From the NCBI RefSeq assembly GCF_002374835.1, contig NZ_NWVD01000001.1:186001-250000 (forward strand): a stretch of DNA of 64,000 nt. The letters are read 5' to 3'. Numbering within the stretch: the first letter of the stretch is position 1; each line of letters opens with the position of its first letter. Under the pieces are notes generated by a model. That model ran no database searches and was not told the origin of the DNA. It saw nothing but the letters and a program-made list of their open reading frames with translations. Made by a program: the position numbers and the translations under genes. Source of the DNA: Sphingomonas ginsenosidimutans (GTDB lineage Bacteria > Pseudomonadota > Alphaproteobacteria > Sphingomonadales > Sphingomonadaceae). Below are positions 28,900 to 38,126 of the stretch, one piece after another.

Positions 28900-30051
28900 T
28901 CAGCCGCCGCGCTTCATCGTTTCGCGCGCGATGATGAGCTGCTGGATCTGGCTGGTGCCTTCGTAGATGCGGAACAGCCGCACGTCGCGGTACAGCCGTT
29001 CGATCCCGTAATCGGCGATATAGCCGGCGCCGCCGAAGATCTGTACCGCGCGGTCGGCGACGCGGCCGACCATCTCGCTGGCGAAATATTTGGCGGCGGC
29101 GGATTCGAGCACGACGTCCTGGCCGTCATCCTTGGCGCGCGCGGTCTGGAGCACCAGCGCCCTGGCGGCCAGCGCCTCGGTCTTCGAATCGGCGATCATC
29201 GCCTGGATCAGCTGATGCTCGGCGATCGGCTTGCCGAACTGGCGGCGCTCCGCGGCATAGGCGACGCTGTCCGAGATCAGCCGCTCGGCGACGCCGATGC
29301 ACACCGCCGCGATGTGCAGCCGCCCGCGATCGAGCACGCGCATCGCGATCTTGAACCCTTCGCCCTCCGCGCCCAGCCGGTTGGCGGCGGGGACGCGCAC
29401 GTCGTCGAAATGAACGTCGGCGACCTTCGCGCCCTTCTGCCCCATCTTGCGTTCGGGTTCGCCCACCGACACGCCGGGCAGGTCGCGGGGCACGAGGAAG
29501 GCCGACACGCCGCGCCCGCCCGCTTCCTCCCCGGTGCGCGCCATCACGGTGAACAGGTCGGCGCGATCGGCATTGGTGATGTACCGCTTGCCGCCCGACA
29601 GGCGATAGACGTCGCCGTCGCCGTCGCGGACCGCGCGGGTGCGCACCGCGCCCGAATCGCTGCCCGCCTCCGGCTCGGTCAGCGCGAAGCTGGTGATGAC
29701 CTCCCCGCTGGCGATGCGCGGCAGCCACTGCGCCTTCTGTTCGGGGGTGCCGGCCATCACCAGCCCCTGGCTGCCGATGCCGACATTGGTGCCGAAATTG
29801 GAGCGGAACGCCGGGGTGGTGCGCCCCATCTCGATCGCGACCAGCGCCTCTTCGGCCATGGTCAGCCCCAGCCCGCCATATTCCGGCGCGATCGACAGGC
29901 CGAACAGCCCCATGTCGCGCATGTCCTGCACCACCGCCTCGGGAATCGCGTCGTCGGCTTCCACCTGCGCTTCCAGCGGGCGCAATCGTTCGGTGACGAA
30001 ACGGCGCACCGTGTCGATGAGCGCGTCGAAGGTTTCGGGATCGAGTGCCAT
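28900..30051 (-). CDS. Acyl-CoA dehydrogenase
   Basis: The 383-aa flavoenzyme starts at ATG 30051 (MALDPETFDALIDTVRRFV), with AGGA 8 bases upstream; starts at 30060 or 30069 are possible. Family motifs are YGGLG, ITSFALTEPEAGSDSGAVRT (FAD contact), MRVLDRGRLHIAA, ERRQFGKPI and RIYEGTSQIQQ. The catalytic base region IFGGAGYIADYGIERLYRD lacks an obvious Glu at the medium-chain position, so the subtype is unclear. It catalyses alpha,beta-dehydrogenation of an acyl-CoA. It diverges from the SDR-transporter pair. Confidence 0.92.
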   Translation of the reverse strand: MALDPETFDALIDTVRRFVTERLRPLEAQVEADDAIPEAVVQDMRDMGLFGLSIAPEYGGLGLTMAEEALVAIEMGRTTPAFRSNFGTNVGIGSQGLVMAGTPEQKAQWLPRIASGEVITSFALTEPEAGSDSGAVRTRAVRDGDGDVYRLSGGKRYITNADRADLFTVMARTGEEAGGRGVSAFLVPRDLPGVSVGEPERKMGQKGAKVADVHFDDVRVPAANRLGAEGEGFKIAMRVLDRGRLHIAAVCIGVAERLISDSVAYAAERRQFGKPIAEHQLIQAMIADSKTEALAARALVLQTARAKDDGQDVVLESAAAKYFASEMVGRVADRAVQIFGGAGYIADYGIERLYRDVRLFRIYEGTSQIQQLIIARETMKRGG

Positions 30052-30194
30052 GGCGCGCATCCTAGCCATATTTGGCCGTACGAGGCAAACCCGATATTCG
30101 AACCGTGGCGTGTTGACGGGAGCATAGCCCATACTATGATGCCGAAACACCGGACCCGGCAGCATGGCCGGGCCGGCGTTCGCAGGAGAGTGGG

Positions 30195-31022
30195 ATGCGG
30201 CTTCAGGGCAGGCGCGCGGTGGTGACGGGTGGTGCATCGGGCATCGGGCGCGCCACCGCGCTGCGGTTGGTGGACGAAGGCGCCGAGGTGTGGATCGGCG
30301 ATATCGACCGCGACGCGGGCGCGGAGATCGCCGCCACGTCGAACGGGCGGATCCATTTCCAGCATACCGACGTCACCGACGAAGCGGCGATCGCGGCGCT
30401 GCTGAGCGCCGCCGATGCGGCGGGCGGGCTGGATATATTGTTCAACAATGCCGGGGCAGGCGGCGCGCGCGAGCGGATCGACGAGATCGCCGCCGACGAC
30501 TGGGACCGGACGCAATCCTTGTTGCTGCGATCGGTCGCACTGGGCATCCGCCATGCCGCGCCGCTGATGGCGAAGCGCGGCGGTGGGGCGATCGTCAACA
30601 CCTCCAGCGTGTCGGCACTGGGCAGCGGCTATGCCCCGATCGCCTATTCCACCGCCAAGGCCGGGGTGCTGCACCTGACCAAACTGGCGGCGGCGGAGCT
30701 GGCGCGGCACCGCATCCGCGTCAATGCGGTCGTCCCCGGTTTCATCACCACCAACATCTTCACCCGCCACCTCGACGTGGGGGAGGACAAGCGGCAGATG
30801 GCCAACCAGGCGATCGCCGGGATCGCCGCCAAGGCGCAGCCGGTGCAGCGTGCCGGCCGGCCGGAGGATATCGCCGCCGCGGTCGCCTATCTGGCGAGCG
30901 ACGATGCGGCATTCGTCACCGGCACGCACATCCTGATCGATGGCGGCATGACGATCGGCACGCGCGCCAGCTGGGACGAAAGCGAGCCGTCGCTGTTCAC
31001 CGCGCTGGAAGCCTTTCGATGA
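30195..31022 (+). CDS. Short-chain dehydrogenase/reductase
   Basis: The 275-aa protein has TGGASGIGRATALRL as its nucleotide loop, GDIDRDAG (NAD-preferring acidic residue), NNAGAGG, the Ser of NTSSVSALG and YSTAK as Tyr/Lys. C-terminal motifs are PGFITTN and IDGGMTIG. AGGAGAG precedes the ATG at 30195. It overlaps the transporter gene by 4 bases (ATGA), so it probably oxidises or reduces a compound brought in by that carrier. The nearby acyl-CoA dehydrogenase suggests lipid, terpenoid or aromatic catabolism; this is inference. Confidence 0.9.
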   Translation: MRLQGRRAVVTGGASGIGRATALRLVDEGAEVWIGDIDRDAGAEIAATSNGRIHFQHTDVTDEAAIAALLSAADAAGGLDILFNNAGAGGARERIDEIAADDWDRTQSLLLRSVALGIRHAAPLMAKRGGGAIVNTSSVSALGSGYAPIAYSTAKAGVLHLTKLAAAELARHRIRVNAVVPGFITTNIFTRHLDVGEDKRQMANQAIAGIAAKAQPVQRAGRPEDIAAAVAYLASDDAAFVTGTHILIDGGMTIGTRASWDESEPSLFTALEAFR

Positions 31023-32500
31023 CCGATCGCGGCGCGCGTCTGGCGGGGAGCGCGCCGCAGGTCCGGCGGCTGTCGCCGGGGACGATGGCCGGCTATGGCA
31101 TCGGCGCGACCGCTTACGGGGTGAAGGACGCCGGGTTCGGCACGTTCCTGCTGCTGTTCTACAATCAGGTGGTCGGCGTGCCGGCGGCGACGGTCGGTTT
31201 CGTCGTGATGTGTGCGCTCATCATCGACGCCTTCGTCGATCCGACCGTCGGTTTCCTGTCGGACCGCACGCGTGGGCGCTGGGGGCGGCGGCATCCGTGG
31301 ATGTACGGAGCGGCATTGCCGATCATGATCGGCTGGCTGCTGTTGTGGAACCCGCCGGCGGCACCGCAGCAGCTGGTGCTGGGCTGGCTGTTCGCGGTCG
31401 CGGTGCTCGTGCGGTCGGCGGTCAGCGCCTATGAAGTGCCCAGTCAGGCGCTCGCGGCCGAATTGTCCGGCGATTATGACGAGCGGACGCGGATCATGGC
31501 GTACCGCTATCTGTTCGGCTGGGCGGGCGGGCTGCTGATGCTGGTGTCGGCCTATCTCTATTTCCTCAGCCCGACACCCGGCTATCCCAACGGCCTGCTC
31601 AACCCGGCCGGCTATCGCAGCTTCGCGATCGCGGGGGCGGTGGTGATGGGGACGACGATCCTGGTCTCGGCGATCAGCACGCACCGCGAAATCCCCAACC
31701 TGCCGCAGCAGCCCGCCGACGACCGGTCGCTGCGCGACAGTTTCCGCGACATCGGCGCGACGCTGAGGAACCGCGCGTTCGTGACGCTGATGCTGGCGGG
31801 GATCTGCGCCTATACCGCGCAGGGGCTGGTCTATGCCCTGTCCAACTATCTCTACAGCTTCGTGTGGGGGCTGCGCGGCATGAAGTTCGTGCTGCTCAGC
31901 CTGTCGCTGTTCGCGGGGGTGGCGTGCGCGTTCGTGGTGGCGCCGCGGATCGGCGCGAAACTGTCCAAGCCGCGCGCGGCGGCGGTGGCGGCGGTGACGA
32001 GCGTGGTGTTCGGCACCGCGCCCTATTGGCTGCGGCTGGCTGGGCTGTTCCCCGCGGTGGGCGATCCGGCGCTGCTGCCGGTGCTGTTCACGCTGGTGGC
32101 GATGGGCACCGCGTTCAGCGTCACCGCCTATATCCTGGGCGCATCGATGCTGGCCGATGTGGTGGAGGATGCCGAGCTGCGTACCGGGCGCCGGTCAGAA
32201 GGAATGTTCTTCGCGGGCGGCTTCTTCGTCCAGAAATGCACCAGCGGGATCGGCATCTTCGTGTGCGGGCTGATCCTGGCGGCGGCGGGCTTTCCCGAAA
32301 AGGCGGTGCCGGGGCAGGTGCCGGTCACGGTGCTCGACCGGCTGACCCTGATCTATGCCAGCTGCTACGTCGTGTTCGCGGTGCTGGCGTCGTTCTTCTA
32401 TTCTCAGTTCCCGTTCGGACGGCGCGAGCATGAGCTGCGAATGGCGCGGCTGGCGGGCGCGCCGGTGGTCGATTCGGCCCCGCGCGAGCCGTTCGCCTAA
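31019..32500 (+). CDS. MFS transporter, glycoside-pentoside-hexuronide (GPH) type
   Basis: The 493-aa protein has about twelve hydrophobic helices. The GPH/MFS signature after helices 2-3 is DAFVDPTVGFLSDRTRGRWG with RRHPWM, and the corresponding YEVPSQALAAELSGDYDERT follows. These carriers cotransport sugars, glycosides or related solutes with protons or sodium. Start ATG 31019 overlaps the SDR stop, which fixes it. Substrate cannot be read from sequence. Confidence 0.88.
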   Translation: MTDRGARLAGSAPQVRRLSPGTMAGYGIGATAYGVKDAGFGTFLLLFYNQVVGVPAATVGFVVMCALIIDAFVDPTVGFLSDRTRGRWGRRHPWMYGAALPIMIGWLLLWNPPAAPQQLVLGWLFAVAVLVRSAVSAYEVPSQALAAELSGDYDERTRIMAYRYLFGWAGGLLMLVSAYLYFLSPTPGYPNGLLNPAGYRSFAIAGAVVMGTTILVSAISTHREIPNLPQQPADDRSLRDSFRDIGATLRNRAFVTLMLAGICAYTAQGLVYALSNYLYSFVWGLRGMKFVLLSLSLFAGVACAFVVAPRIGAKLSKPRAAAVAAVTSVVFGTAPYWLRLAGLFPAVGDPALLPVLFTLVAMGTAFSVTAYILGASMLADVVEDAELRTGRRSEGMFFAGGFFVQKCTSGIGIFVCGLILAAAGFPEKAVPGQVPVTVLDRLTLIYASCYVVFAVLASFFYSQFPFGRREHELRMARLAGAPVVDSAPREPFA

Positions 32501-32668
32501 GACCAAGGTCGCAGTTACCGGCAGCGCCGCTGTCGCGCTTTTGCGGCGCCGCAGCGGTTCGTCGCCGGTCATGCTCCGTTCATCCGAATTGGTTCCGCGA
32601 CCGTTTGCGGGCGAAAAAATCCCCGGCTAGCGACACTGCATCAGTTCGTTGAGACCGGGGGGTCGCCC

Positions 32669-33220
32669 GTGAAGTTCAAGGTGATGGCAGCGCGTTTTGC
32701 GCTGGTGATGTCGTGCGTCCTGGGGACCACCGCGCCGGCGCAGGCCAAGTATCTGCAGTGCGCGCCCTTCGCCCGTGACGTGTCCGGAATCGAGATCCGC
32801 GGCAATGCCAATACCTGGTGGGGCCAGGCCGCCGGCCGCTACCAGCGCGGCGACCGCCCGCAGGTGGGCGCGGTGATGGCGTTCAAGGCCGTTCGTTCGA
32901 TGCCGGTCGGGCATGTCGCGATGGTCAGCCGCATCGTCAGCGAGCGCGAGGTCCTGCTGACCCACGCCAACTGGTCGCGCCGCGGTGGGATCGAGCGCGA
33001 CGTGCGCGCGGTCGACGTGTCGGAAGCCGGCGACTGGAGCAAGGTGCGCGTGTGGTACGCGCCGACCGGCGGGCTGGGCACCACCAGCTATCCGGTGGCG
33101 GGCTTCATCTATTCGGGCCGTGCGCCGGCCACCCCGACCGTCGAGGCGCCGCTGCCGCCGGTGACGATCGCCACCGTTGCGGCCGTGCCCGCCGACGGCG
33201 TGCTGCCGATCGCGCGCTGA
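32669..33220 (+). CDS. Secreted CHAP-domain protein (probable peptidoglycan amidase/peptidase)
   Basis: The 183-aa protein has a signal peptide (cleavage near APAQAK) and then a compact CHAP domain. The likely nucleophile is the Cys in YLQCAPFARDVSG and the general base the His in PVGHVAMVSRIVS; NANTWWGQA is also typical. A Pro-rich tail follows. CHAP enzymes cut peptidoglycan cross-links. Start is a GTG at 32669. The 168-base gap upstream includes AT-rich sequence (AAAAAATCC) and is the likely promoter region. Confidence 0.82.
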   Translation: MKFKVMAARFALVMSCVLGTTAPAQAKYLQCAPFARDVSGIEIRGNANTWWGQAAGRYQRGDRPQVGAVMAFKAVRSMPVGHVAMVSRIVSEREVLLTHANWSRRGGIERDVRAVDVSEAGDWSKVRVWYAPTGGLGTTSYPVAGFIYSGRAPATPTVEAPLPPVTIATVAAVPADGVLPIAR

Positions 33221-33239
33221 GCGACCGGTCGCTCCTGCG

Positions 33240-33734
33240 TCAGGCCGGACGGAAGGTCATCGCCACGCCGTTCATGCAATAACGCTTGCCGGTCGGGCGC
33301 GGGCCGTCATCGAAGACGTGCCCCAGGTGCCCGCCGCAGCGCCGGCAGTGGACCTCCACCCGCACCATCCCCAATGTCCGGTCGCTGCGCGTCGCCACCG
33401 CATTGGCCATCGGCGCCCAGAAGCTGGGCCAGCCGGTGCCGCTATCGAACTTCGTGCGCGACGAGAACAGCGGCTGGGCGCAGCCCTTGCACGCAAAGGT
33501 GCCGGCGCGATGTTCGTCGTTGAGCGGGCTGGAGAAGGGGCGCTCGGTGCTTTCCTGGCGGAGCACCGCGAAGGCGGCGGGGCCAAGCTGCGCGCGCCAT
33601 TGCGCATCGGTCTTCGTCACCGGGAAATGTTCGGCGGCCTCCGCGGGTCGACTGCCGCAGGCGACCAGCGCGGAGGCGAGCGTGCCGAGACCGGCGGCGG
33701 CGAGGAAGTGGCGGCGATCGAGCGGCTGGTTCAT
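33240..33734 (-). CDS. msrB: Peptide-methionine (R)-S-oxide reductase MsrB, exported lipoprotein form
   Basis: From ATG 33734 the product is 164 aa. The N-terminus has a twin-arginine motif (DRRHFLAAAG) followed by a lipobox-like LVAC, so it is probably exported by Tat and lipid-anchored. The MsrB core has two zinc CxxC pairs (CKGC and CRRC), FDSGTGWPSFW, and the catalytic Cys in GKRYCMNGVAMTF. It repairs oxidised methionines in periplasmic proteins. The frame is open upstream but that stretch is not plausible coding. Confidence 0.92.
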   Translation of the reverse strand: MNQPLDRRHFLAAAGLGTLASALVACGSRPAEAAEHFPVTKTDAQWRAQLGPAAFAVLRQESTERPFSSPLNDEHRAGTFACKGCAQPLFSSRTKFDSGTGWPSFWAPMANAVATRSDRTLGMVRVEVHCRRCGGHLGHVFDDGPRPTGKRYCMNGVAMTFRPA

Positions 33735-33825
33735 CGCCGCGATATAGGAACGCGCGGCGCGTCGTCCAGCCGGCGGAACGGGCGGCCATGACAGGGGTTG
33801 GTGATCCGCATCAGTGGAGTAACCC

Positions 33826-34104
33826 ATGTCGTTCCAGCAACTTGACCCGCCGCTTCCGGTCCATGTGATCGACAAGGGCGCGGGCTACGCCTTCGCGGTG
33901 ATCGATTACGGGCAGGAACACAATCTGATCTGGGTCACCGCGATCAACGATACGGGCGAAATCTGGTGCGCACCCAATCCGCGCGTGCGGTTGCAGGCGA
34001 ACTGGACGATGGGGCGCGCACGCCCGTCGGCGGTCGCGACGGCGGCGCCGGGGGACTGCGCCGCACCGGTGCTGCGCGCGGAGCCGCTAGACAAGCCGAA
34101 TTGA
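33826..34104 (+). CDS. Hypothetical protein, sphingomonad-type
   Basis: The 92-aa product has no signal peptide or membrane helix. A beta-rich core (FAVIDYGQEHNLIWVTAIND then GEIWCAPNPRVRLQANWTMG) is followed by a disordered tail. I do not recognise a family. It lies 32 bases before proA on the same strand, with AGTGGAGTAA before the ATG, so it may be co-transcribed. Confidence 0.65.
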   Translation: MSFQQLDPPLPVHVIDKGAGYAFAVIDYGQEHNLIWVTAINDTGEIWCAPNPRVRLQANWTMGRARPSAVATAAPGDCAAPVLRAEPLDKPN

Positions 34105-34136
34105 GGTTCGGCCGGGCGGCGTGTTAGGGGCGGCGG

Positions 34137-35399
34137 ATGTTGGACAGTCAGACCCCCACCGCCCTGATCGCCGCGATGGCGGTGCACGCGCGCGCCGCGT
34201 CCCGGTTGCTGGCCCGCGTGCCGGATGTTGACAAGGCGCGCGCGCTGGCGATGGCGGCCGACGCGATCCGTGCCGCCGCAGCCGATATCATCGCGGCCAA
34301 TGCGGCCGACGTCGCGCGCGGCGAGGCGAACGGCCTGTCGGGCGCGATGCTCGACCGGTTGCGGCTGGACGAGGCGCGAATCGCCGCGATGGCCGATGGC
34401 ATCGCCGCGGTGGCGGCGCTGGACGATCCGGTCGGGCAGGTGATCGACACGGTGACGCGCCCCAACGGCCTGGCGCTGTCGCGTGTGCGCGTCCCGATCG
34501 GGGTGATCGGCATCATCTACGAAAGCCGGCCGAACGTGACCGCCGACGCCGCTGCGCTGTGCGTGCGGTCGGGCAATGCGGTGATCCTGCGTGGCGGATC
34601 GGAAGCGGTGGAGAGCAACCGCGCGATCCATGCCGCGTTGGTGGCGGGGATCGCCGCTGCCGGGCTGCCCGCCGATGCGGTGCAGCTGGTGACGACGACC
34701 GATCGCGCCGCGGTGGGCGCGATGCTGGCGGCGGAGGGGGCGATCGACCTCATCATCCCGCGCGGCGGCAAGAGCCTGGTCGCGCGCGTCCAGGCGGAGG
34801 CACGGGTGCCGGTGCTGGCGCATCTGGACGGGATCAACCATGTGTTCGTGCATGCCTCCGCCGATGCGGCGATGGCGCGCGACGTCGTGGTCAACGCCAA
34901 GATGCGGCGCACCGGCGTATGCGGCGCGCTGGAGACGCTGCTGATCGATCGCGGCTATCCCGATCCCGCCGCGCTGGTCGCTGCGCTGAAGGATGCCGGG
35001 TGCGTGGTGCGCGGCGATCCGGCCGAGGCGGCGTTCGGCGATCTGGTGGAGCCGGCGAGTGAGGCGGACTGGGACACCGAATATCTCGACGCGATCTGCT
35101 CGGTCGCGCTGGTCGACGGCGTCGAGGGCGCGCTGGCGCATATCGCGCGGCACGCATCGGGGCATACCGACGCGATCGTCGCCGCCGACGCGGACGTCGC
35201 GGAGCGGTTCCTGGCGGAGGTCGATTCGGCGATCGTGCTGTGGAACGCCTCCACCCAGTTCGCCGACGGCGGCGAATTCGGGCTCGGGGCGGAAATCGGC
35301 ATCGCCACCGGGCGGCTCCACGCGCGCGGGCCGGTCGCGCTGGAGGGGTTGACGACGTACAAGTGGCTGGGCCGCGGGACCGGGCAGGTCCGGCCTTGA
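34137..35399 (+). CDS. proA: Gamma-glutamyl phosphate reductase
   Basis: The 420-aa enzyme reduces gamma-glutamyl phosphate to glutamate semialdehyde for proline synthesis. Visible motifs are [30 protein letters not shown], the catalytic Cys in [15 protein letters not shown], and [20 protein letters not shown] near the end. proB is not adjacent. It heads a tight gene run with nadD, rsfS and rlmH, an order common in alphaproteobacteria. Confidence 0.97.
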   Translation: MLDSQTPTALIAAMAVHARAASRLLARVPDVDKARALAMAADAIRAAAADIIAANAADVARGEANGLSGAMLDRLRLDEARIAAMADGIAAVAALDDPVGQVIDTVTRPNGLALSRVRVPIGVIGIIYESRPNVTADAAALCVRSGNAVILRGGSEAVESNRAIHAALVAGIAAAGLPADAVQLVTTTDRAAVGAMLAAEGAIDLIIPRGGKSLVARVQAEARVPVLAHLDGINHVFVHASADAAMARDVVVNAKMRRTGVCGALETLLIDRGYPDPAALVAALKDAGCVVRGDPAEAAFGDLVEPASEADWDTEYLDAICSVALVDGVEGALAHIARHASGHTDAIVAADADVAERFLAEVDSAIVLWNASTQFADGGEFGLGAEIGIATGRLHARGPVALEGLTTYKWLGRGTGQVRP

Positions 35400-35421
35400 T
35401 GGCAATTGCGGCGGGCGCGCG

Positions 35422-36042
35422 GTGACGCGCCGTATCGGGCTGATGGGCGGATCGTTCAACCCGGCGCATCGCGGGCATCGTCATATCGCGCTGGCGACGA
35501 TCCGCGCGCTGGCGCTGGACGAGCTGTGGTGGATGGTGTCACCGGGCAATCCGCTGAAGCCCGCGCGCGGCATGGCGCCGTTCGCCGCGCGGCTGGCGTC
35601 GGCGCGCGCGATGGCACGCCGCGCCCCGATCCGCGCCACCGATATCGAAGCGCGGCTGGGCACCCGCTATACCGCCGACACGCTGCGCGCGATCGTGCGG
35701 CGCTACCCGCAGCACCGCTTCGTATGGGTGATGGGGGCGGACAATCTGGCGCAGTTCGACCGGTGGCAGCGGTGGCGCGACATCGCGCGAACGATGCCGA
35801 TTGCGGTCGTCGCGCGTCCGGGGTATGATGGCGATGCCCTCGCGGCCCCCGCGATGGGATGGCTGCGGCGCTTTCGGCGGCCCGCACGCCAGGCGAGGAA
35901 TTGGCCCGAGTGGAGTGTACCAGCACTGGTGCTGCTGCGTTTCCGCCCCGACCCGACATCCGCGACTCAGCTTCGCGACGTCGATCCCGACTGGCATTTG
36001 CGTCACGTCGAACCCATGTCCCCCGCCACAACGGCAATCTGA
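35422..36042 (+). CDS. nadD: Nicotinate-nucleotide adenylyltransferase
   Basis: The 206-aa protein starts at GTG 35422 (MTRRIGLMGGSFNPAHRGHR), with the HxGH-type nucleotidyl transfer motif, then VWVMGADNLAQFDRW. NadD makes nicotinate adenine dinucleotide for NAD synthesis. The C-terminal ISSTxxR-like motif appears only as MSPATTAI at the very end, a weakened version; the final Arg is missing. Confidence 0.93.
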   Translation: MTRRIGLMGGSFNPAHRGHRHIALATIRALALDELWWMVSPGNPLKPARGMAPFAARLASARAMARRAPIRATDIEARLGTRYTADTLRAIVRRYPQHRFVWVMGADNLAQFDRWQRWRDIARTMPIAVVARPGYDGDALAAPAMGWLRRFRRPARQARNWPEWSVPALVLLRFRPDPTSATQLRDVDPDWHLRHVEPMSPATTAI

Positions 36043-36051
36043 GGAGCCATC

Positions 36052-36447
36052 TTGCCCGCCACCGAACACGCCGAACGACCCGCTGCCGACACCGGCGATG
36101 GAGTCGAGGCGCTGCACCAGCTGGTCCTGCGGTCGCTGGACGACGATCAGGCGGTCGACACCATCTCGATCCCGCTGGCCGGCAAGTCGTCGATAGCGGA
36201 CCATATGGTGATCGCCAGCGGCCGGTCGACGCGGCAGGTCGCGTCGATGGCTTCCAAGCTGGCCGAGCGCATCAAGGGCGAGACCGGCCGCTCCGCGCGG
36301 ATCGAGGGGCTGCCCAACGCCGACTGGGTGCTGATCGACGCGGGCGACGTGATCGTCCACCTGTTCCGCCCCGAGGTGCGCAGCTTCTACAATCTGGAGC
36401 GGATGTGGTCGTTCGGAGATGCGCCCGCGGCGACCGGCACCGCCTGA
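36052..36447 (+). CDS. rsfS: Ribosomal silencing factor RsfS
   Basis: The 131-aa protein begins at a TTG at 36052, with GAGGAG upstream supporting this start. The RsfS core shows DDDQAVDTISIPLAGKSSIA, DHMVIASGRSTRQVASMASK, GLPNADWVLIDAGDVIVHLF and EVRSFYNLERMW. It binds L14 (uL14) of the large subunit and blocks subunit joining during starvation. It lies between nadD and rlmH as is usual. Confidence 0.95.
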   Translation: MPATEHAERPAADTGDGVEALHQLVLRSLDDDQAVDTISIPLAGKSSIADHMVIASGRSTRQVASMASKLAERIKGETGRSARIEGLPNADWVLIDAGDVIVHLFRPEVRSFYNLERMWSFGDAPAATGTA

Positions 36448-36486
36448 CGATGACATATCGCACGGCGGCGCGCTGAGGGCGTCGCC

Positions 36487-36912
36487 ATGTTGCTGCATAT
36501 CGTCGCGCGCGGACGGATCGGGCGATCGCCCGAGGCCGAACTGGTCGACCGCTATATGAAGCGGATCGCCTGGCCGACGCGCGTCAGCGAATTGCCCGAT
36601 CGCGGCGGGCGCGAGCCGGACCGCCCGCCCGCGCAGGGCCGCCGCATCCTGCTGGACGAAAAGGGCGAGGTGCTGGCGTCGATGGCGCTGGCCGAGCGGA
36701 TCGGCCGCTGGCGCGACGACGGCGTGCGCGAGGCGCGCTTCCTGATCGGCGCGGCGGACGGCTTTTCCGATGCGGAGCGCGGCGAGGCAGACCTGCTGCT
36801 GTCGTTCGGGCGCGCCACTTGGCCTCACCTGCTGGCGCGCGCGATGCTGGCGGAACAATTGTTCCGCGCGACCAGCATCCTGGCCAACCATCCGTACCAT
36901 CGCGAGGGGTGA
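36487..36912 (+). CDS. rlmH: 23S rRNA (pseudouridine1915-N3) methyltransferase
   Basis: The 141-aa SPOUT-class enzyme shows FLIGAADGFSDAERGEADLL as its trefoil-knot SAM site and the C-terminal LLARAMLAEQLFRATSILAN and HPYHREG. It methylates pseudouridine 1915 in helix 69. Its stop overlaps the next start (TGATG at 36910-36914), so the envC-like gene is coupled. Confidence 0.96.
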   Translation: MLLHIVARGRIGRSPEAELVDRYMKRIAWPTRVSELPDRGGREPDRPPAQGRRILLDEKGEVLASMALAERIGRWRDDGVREARFLIGAADGFSDAERGEADLLLSFGRATWPHLLARAMLAEQLFRATSILANHPYHREG

Positions 36913-38027
36913 TGCGCGCGCGACGGGTGATCGTGCCGGCGGCGGCGATGCTGGCGATCGTGGCGGCGGGTGCGGCAACCGCTTATTCCGCCGCCGACCT
37001 GCGCGGCGCGAAGGCGGCGGTGGTGGCGGCGCAGCGGCGTGCCGCGGTACTGGATGCGCGCGCCGACCGCACCGCCGATCCGGCGGAACGCGCGCGGCTC
37101 CAGACGCAGGCGGTGGCCGCGCGCGTCGACGCCGCGGAGGCGGAGGTGACCGCGGGGCGGGTGCGCCGCGGGTTGATCGACACGCTGTTGACGGCGCGGC
37201 GCGCGGCGCTGGCGGAGCAGCAGGGGCCCGTGGCGCAGCTTCTCGCGACGCTGACGTCGCTGGCGCGGCGCCCGGCGGTGGCGACGCTGACCCAGCCGGG
37301 CAGCATCGACGATCTGGTGCATGTGCAGGCGGTGCTGTCGAGAACGCTGCCCGCGGTCGAGGCGCGCACCGCCGCGCTGCGCGGCGAACTGGCGCAGGCG
37401 CGGGCGTTGCGGGCGAGCGCCGGCGTCGCCGCGCGCGAGCTGGAAGCCGGGCGTGCGGGGCTGATGGAGGCGCGCGCGCAGCTGGCGATGCTGACCGATC
37501 GCGACGAGGGCGACGACGCGCGCGCGCTGGCGCTGGGGGAGGCGGCGCGCGACGCGGTCGACCGGCTGGCGGCGGTGGGCGGCGGACAGGCGGTGCTGGG
37601 CGAGCTGATCGCGCTGCCCGGCCCGCCGGTGGCGCGCGCGGCGCCCGGCGCGGCGGCCAGCCCGGCGGCCTATCGCCTGCCGGTCGACGGGCGGCTGGTC
37701 ACCGGGCTGGGCGAGCTTTCGGACAATGGCGTCAAGGCGCGCGGACTGACCTTCGCGGTCGCGCCCGGCGCGGCGGTGATCGCGCCGGCGGGCGGGCGAA
37801 TCGTCTTCGCGCGGCCGTTCCGCAGTTATGGCGGGGTGGTCATCATCGACCATGGCGATGGCTGGACGACGTTGCTGACGGGGCTCGGCGCACTGGCGGT
37901 GCGGCGCGGGCAGGCGGTGGCGCCCGGTGCGGCGATCGGGCGCGCGGCCGTCAACGACGGCGCACACGTGACCGTCGAGCTGCGGCGGCAGGGCGTGCCG
38001 ATGGATATCGCGCAGCTGGTGGGCTGA
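36912..38027 (+). CDS. EnvC-like murein hydrolase activator with degenerate LytM domain
   Basis: The 371-aa protein has a signal/anchor helix, then a long Ala/Arg-rich coiled coil (about 25-225) and a C-terminal M23/LytM-like fold. The LytM zinc ligands are missing: the usual final HLHFE is AHVTVELR, and the HxxxD segment is replaced by GELSDNGVKARGLTF. Such proteins (EnvC, NlpD) do not cut peptidoglycan but switch on amidases at the septum. GAGGGG just before the ATG supports the start. ctpA follows on the same strand. Confidence 0.85.
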   Translation: MRARRVIVPAAAMLAIVAAGAATAYSAADLRGAKAAVVAAQRRAAVLDARADRTADPAERARLQTQAVAARVDAAEAEVTAGRVRRGLIDTLLTARRAALAEQQGPVAQLLATLTSLARRPAVATLTQPGSIDDLVHVQAVLSRTLPAVEARTAALRGELAQARALRASAGVAARELEAGRAGLMEARAQLAMLTDRDEGDDARALALGEAARDAVDRLAAVGGGQAVLGELIALPGPPVARAAPGAAASPAAYRLPVDGRLVTGLGELSDNGVKARGLTFAVAPGAAVIAPAGGRIVFARPFRSYGGVVIIDHGDGWTTLLTGLGALAVRRGQAVAPGAAIGRAAVNDGAHVTVELRRQGVPMDIAQLVG

Positions 38028-38126
38028 CGCTCAGCCGCGGTTCAGGCGCTTAGCTGCTATGACAGCGCGTGTCTTTCCGCTACATCCCGCGGTCCCATCC
38101 CTTCGTCGCAGGATCGACCCGTTCGC

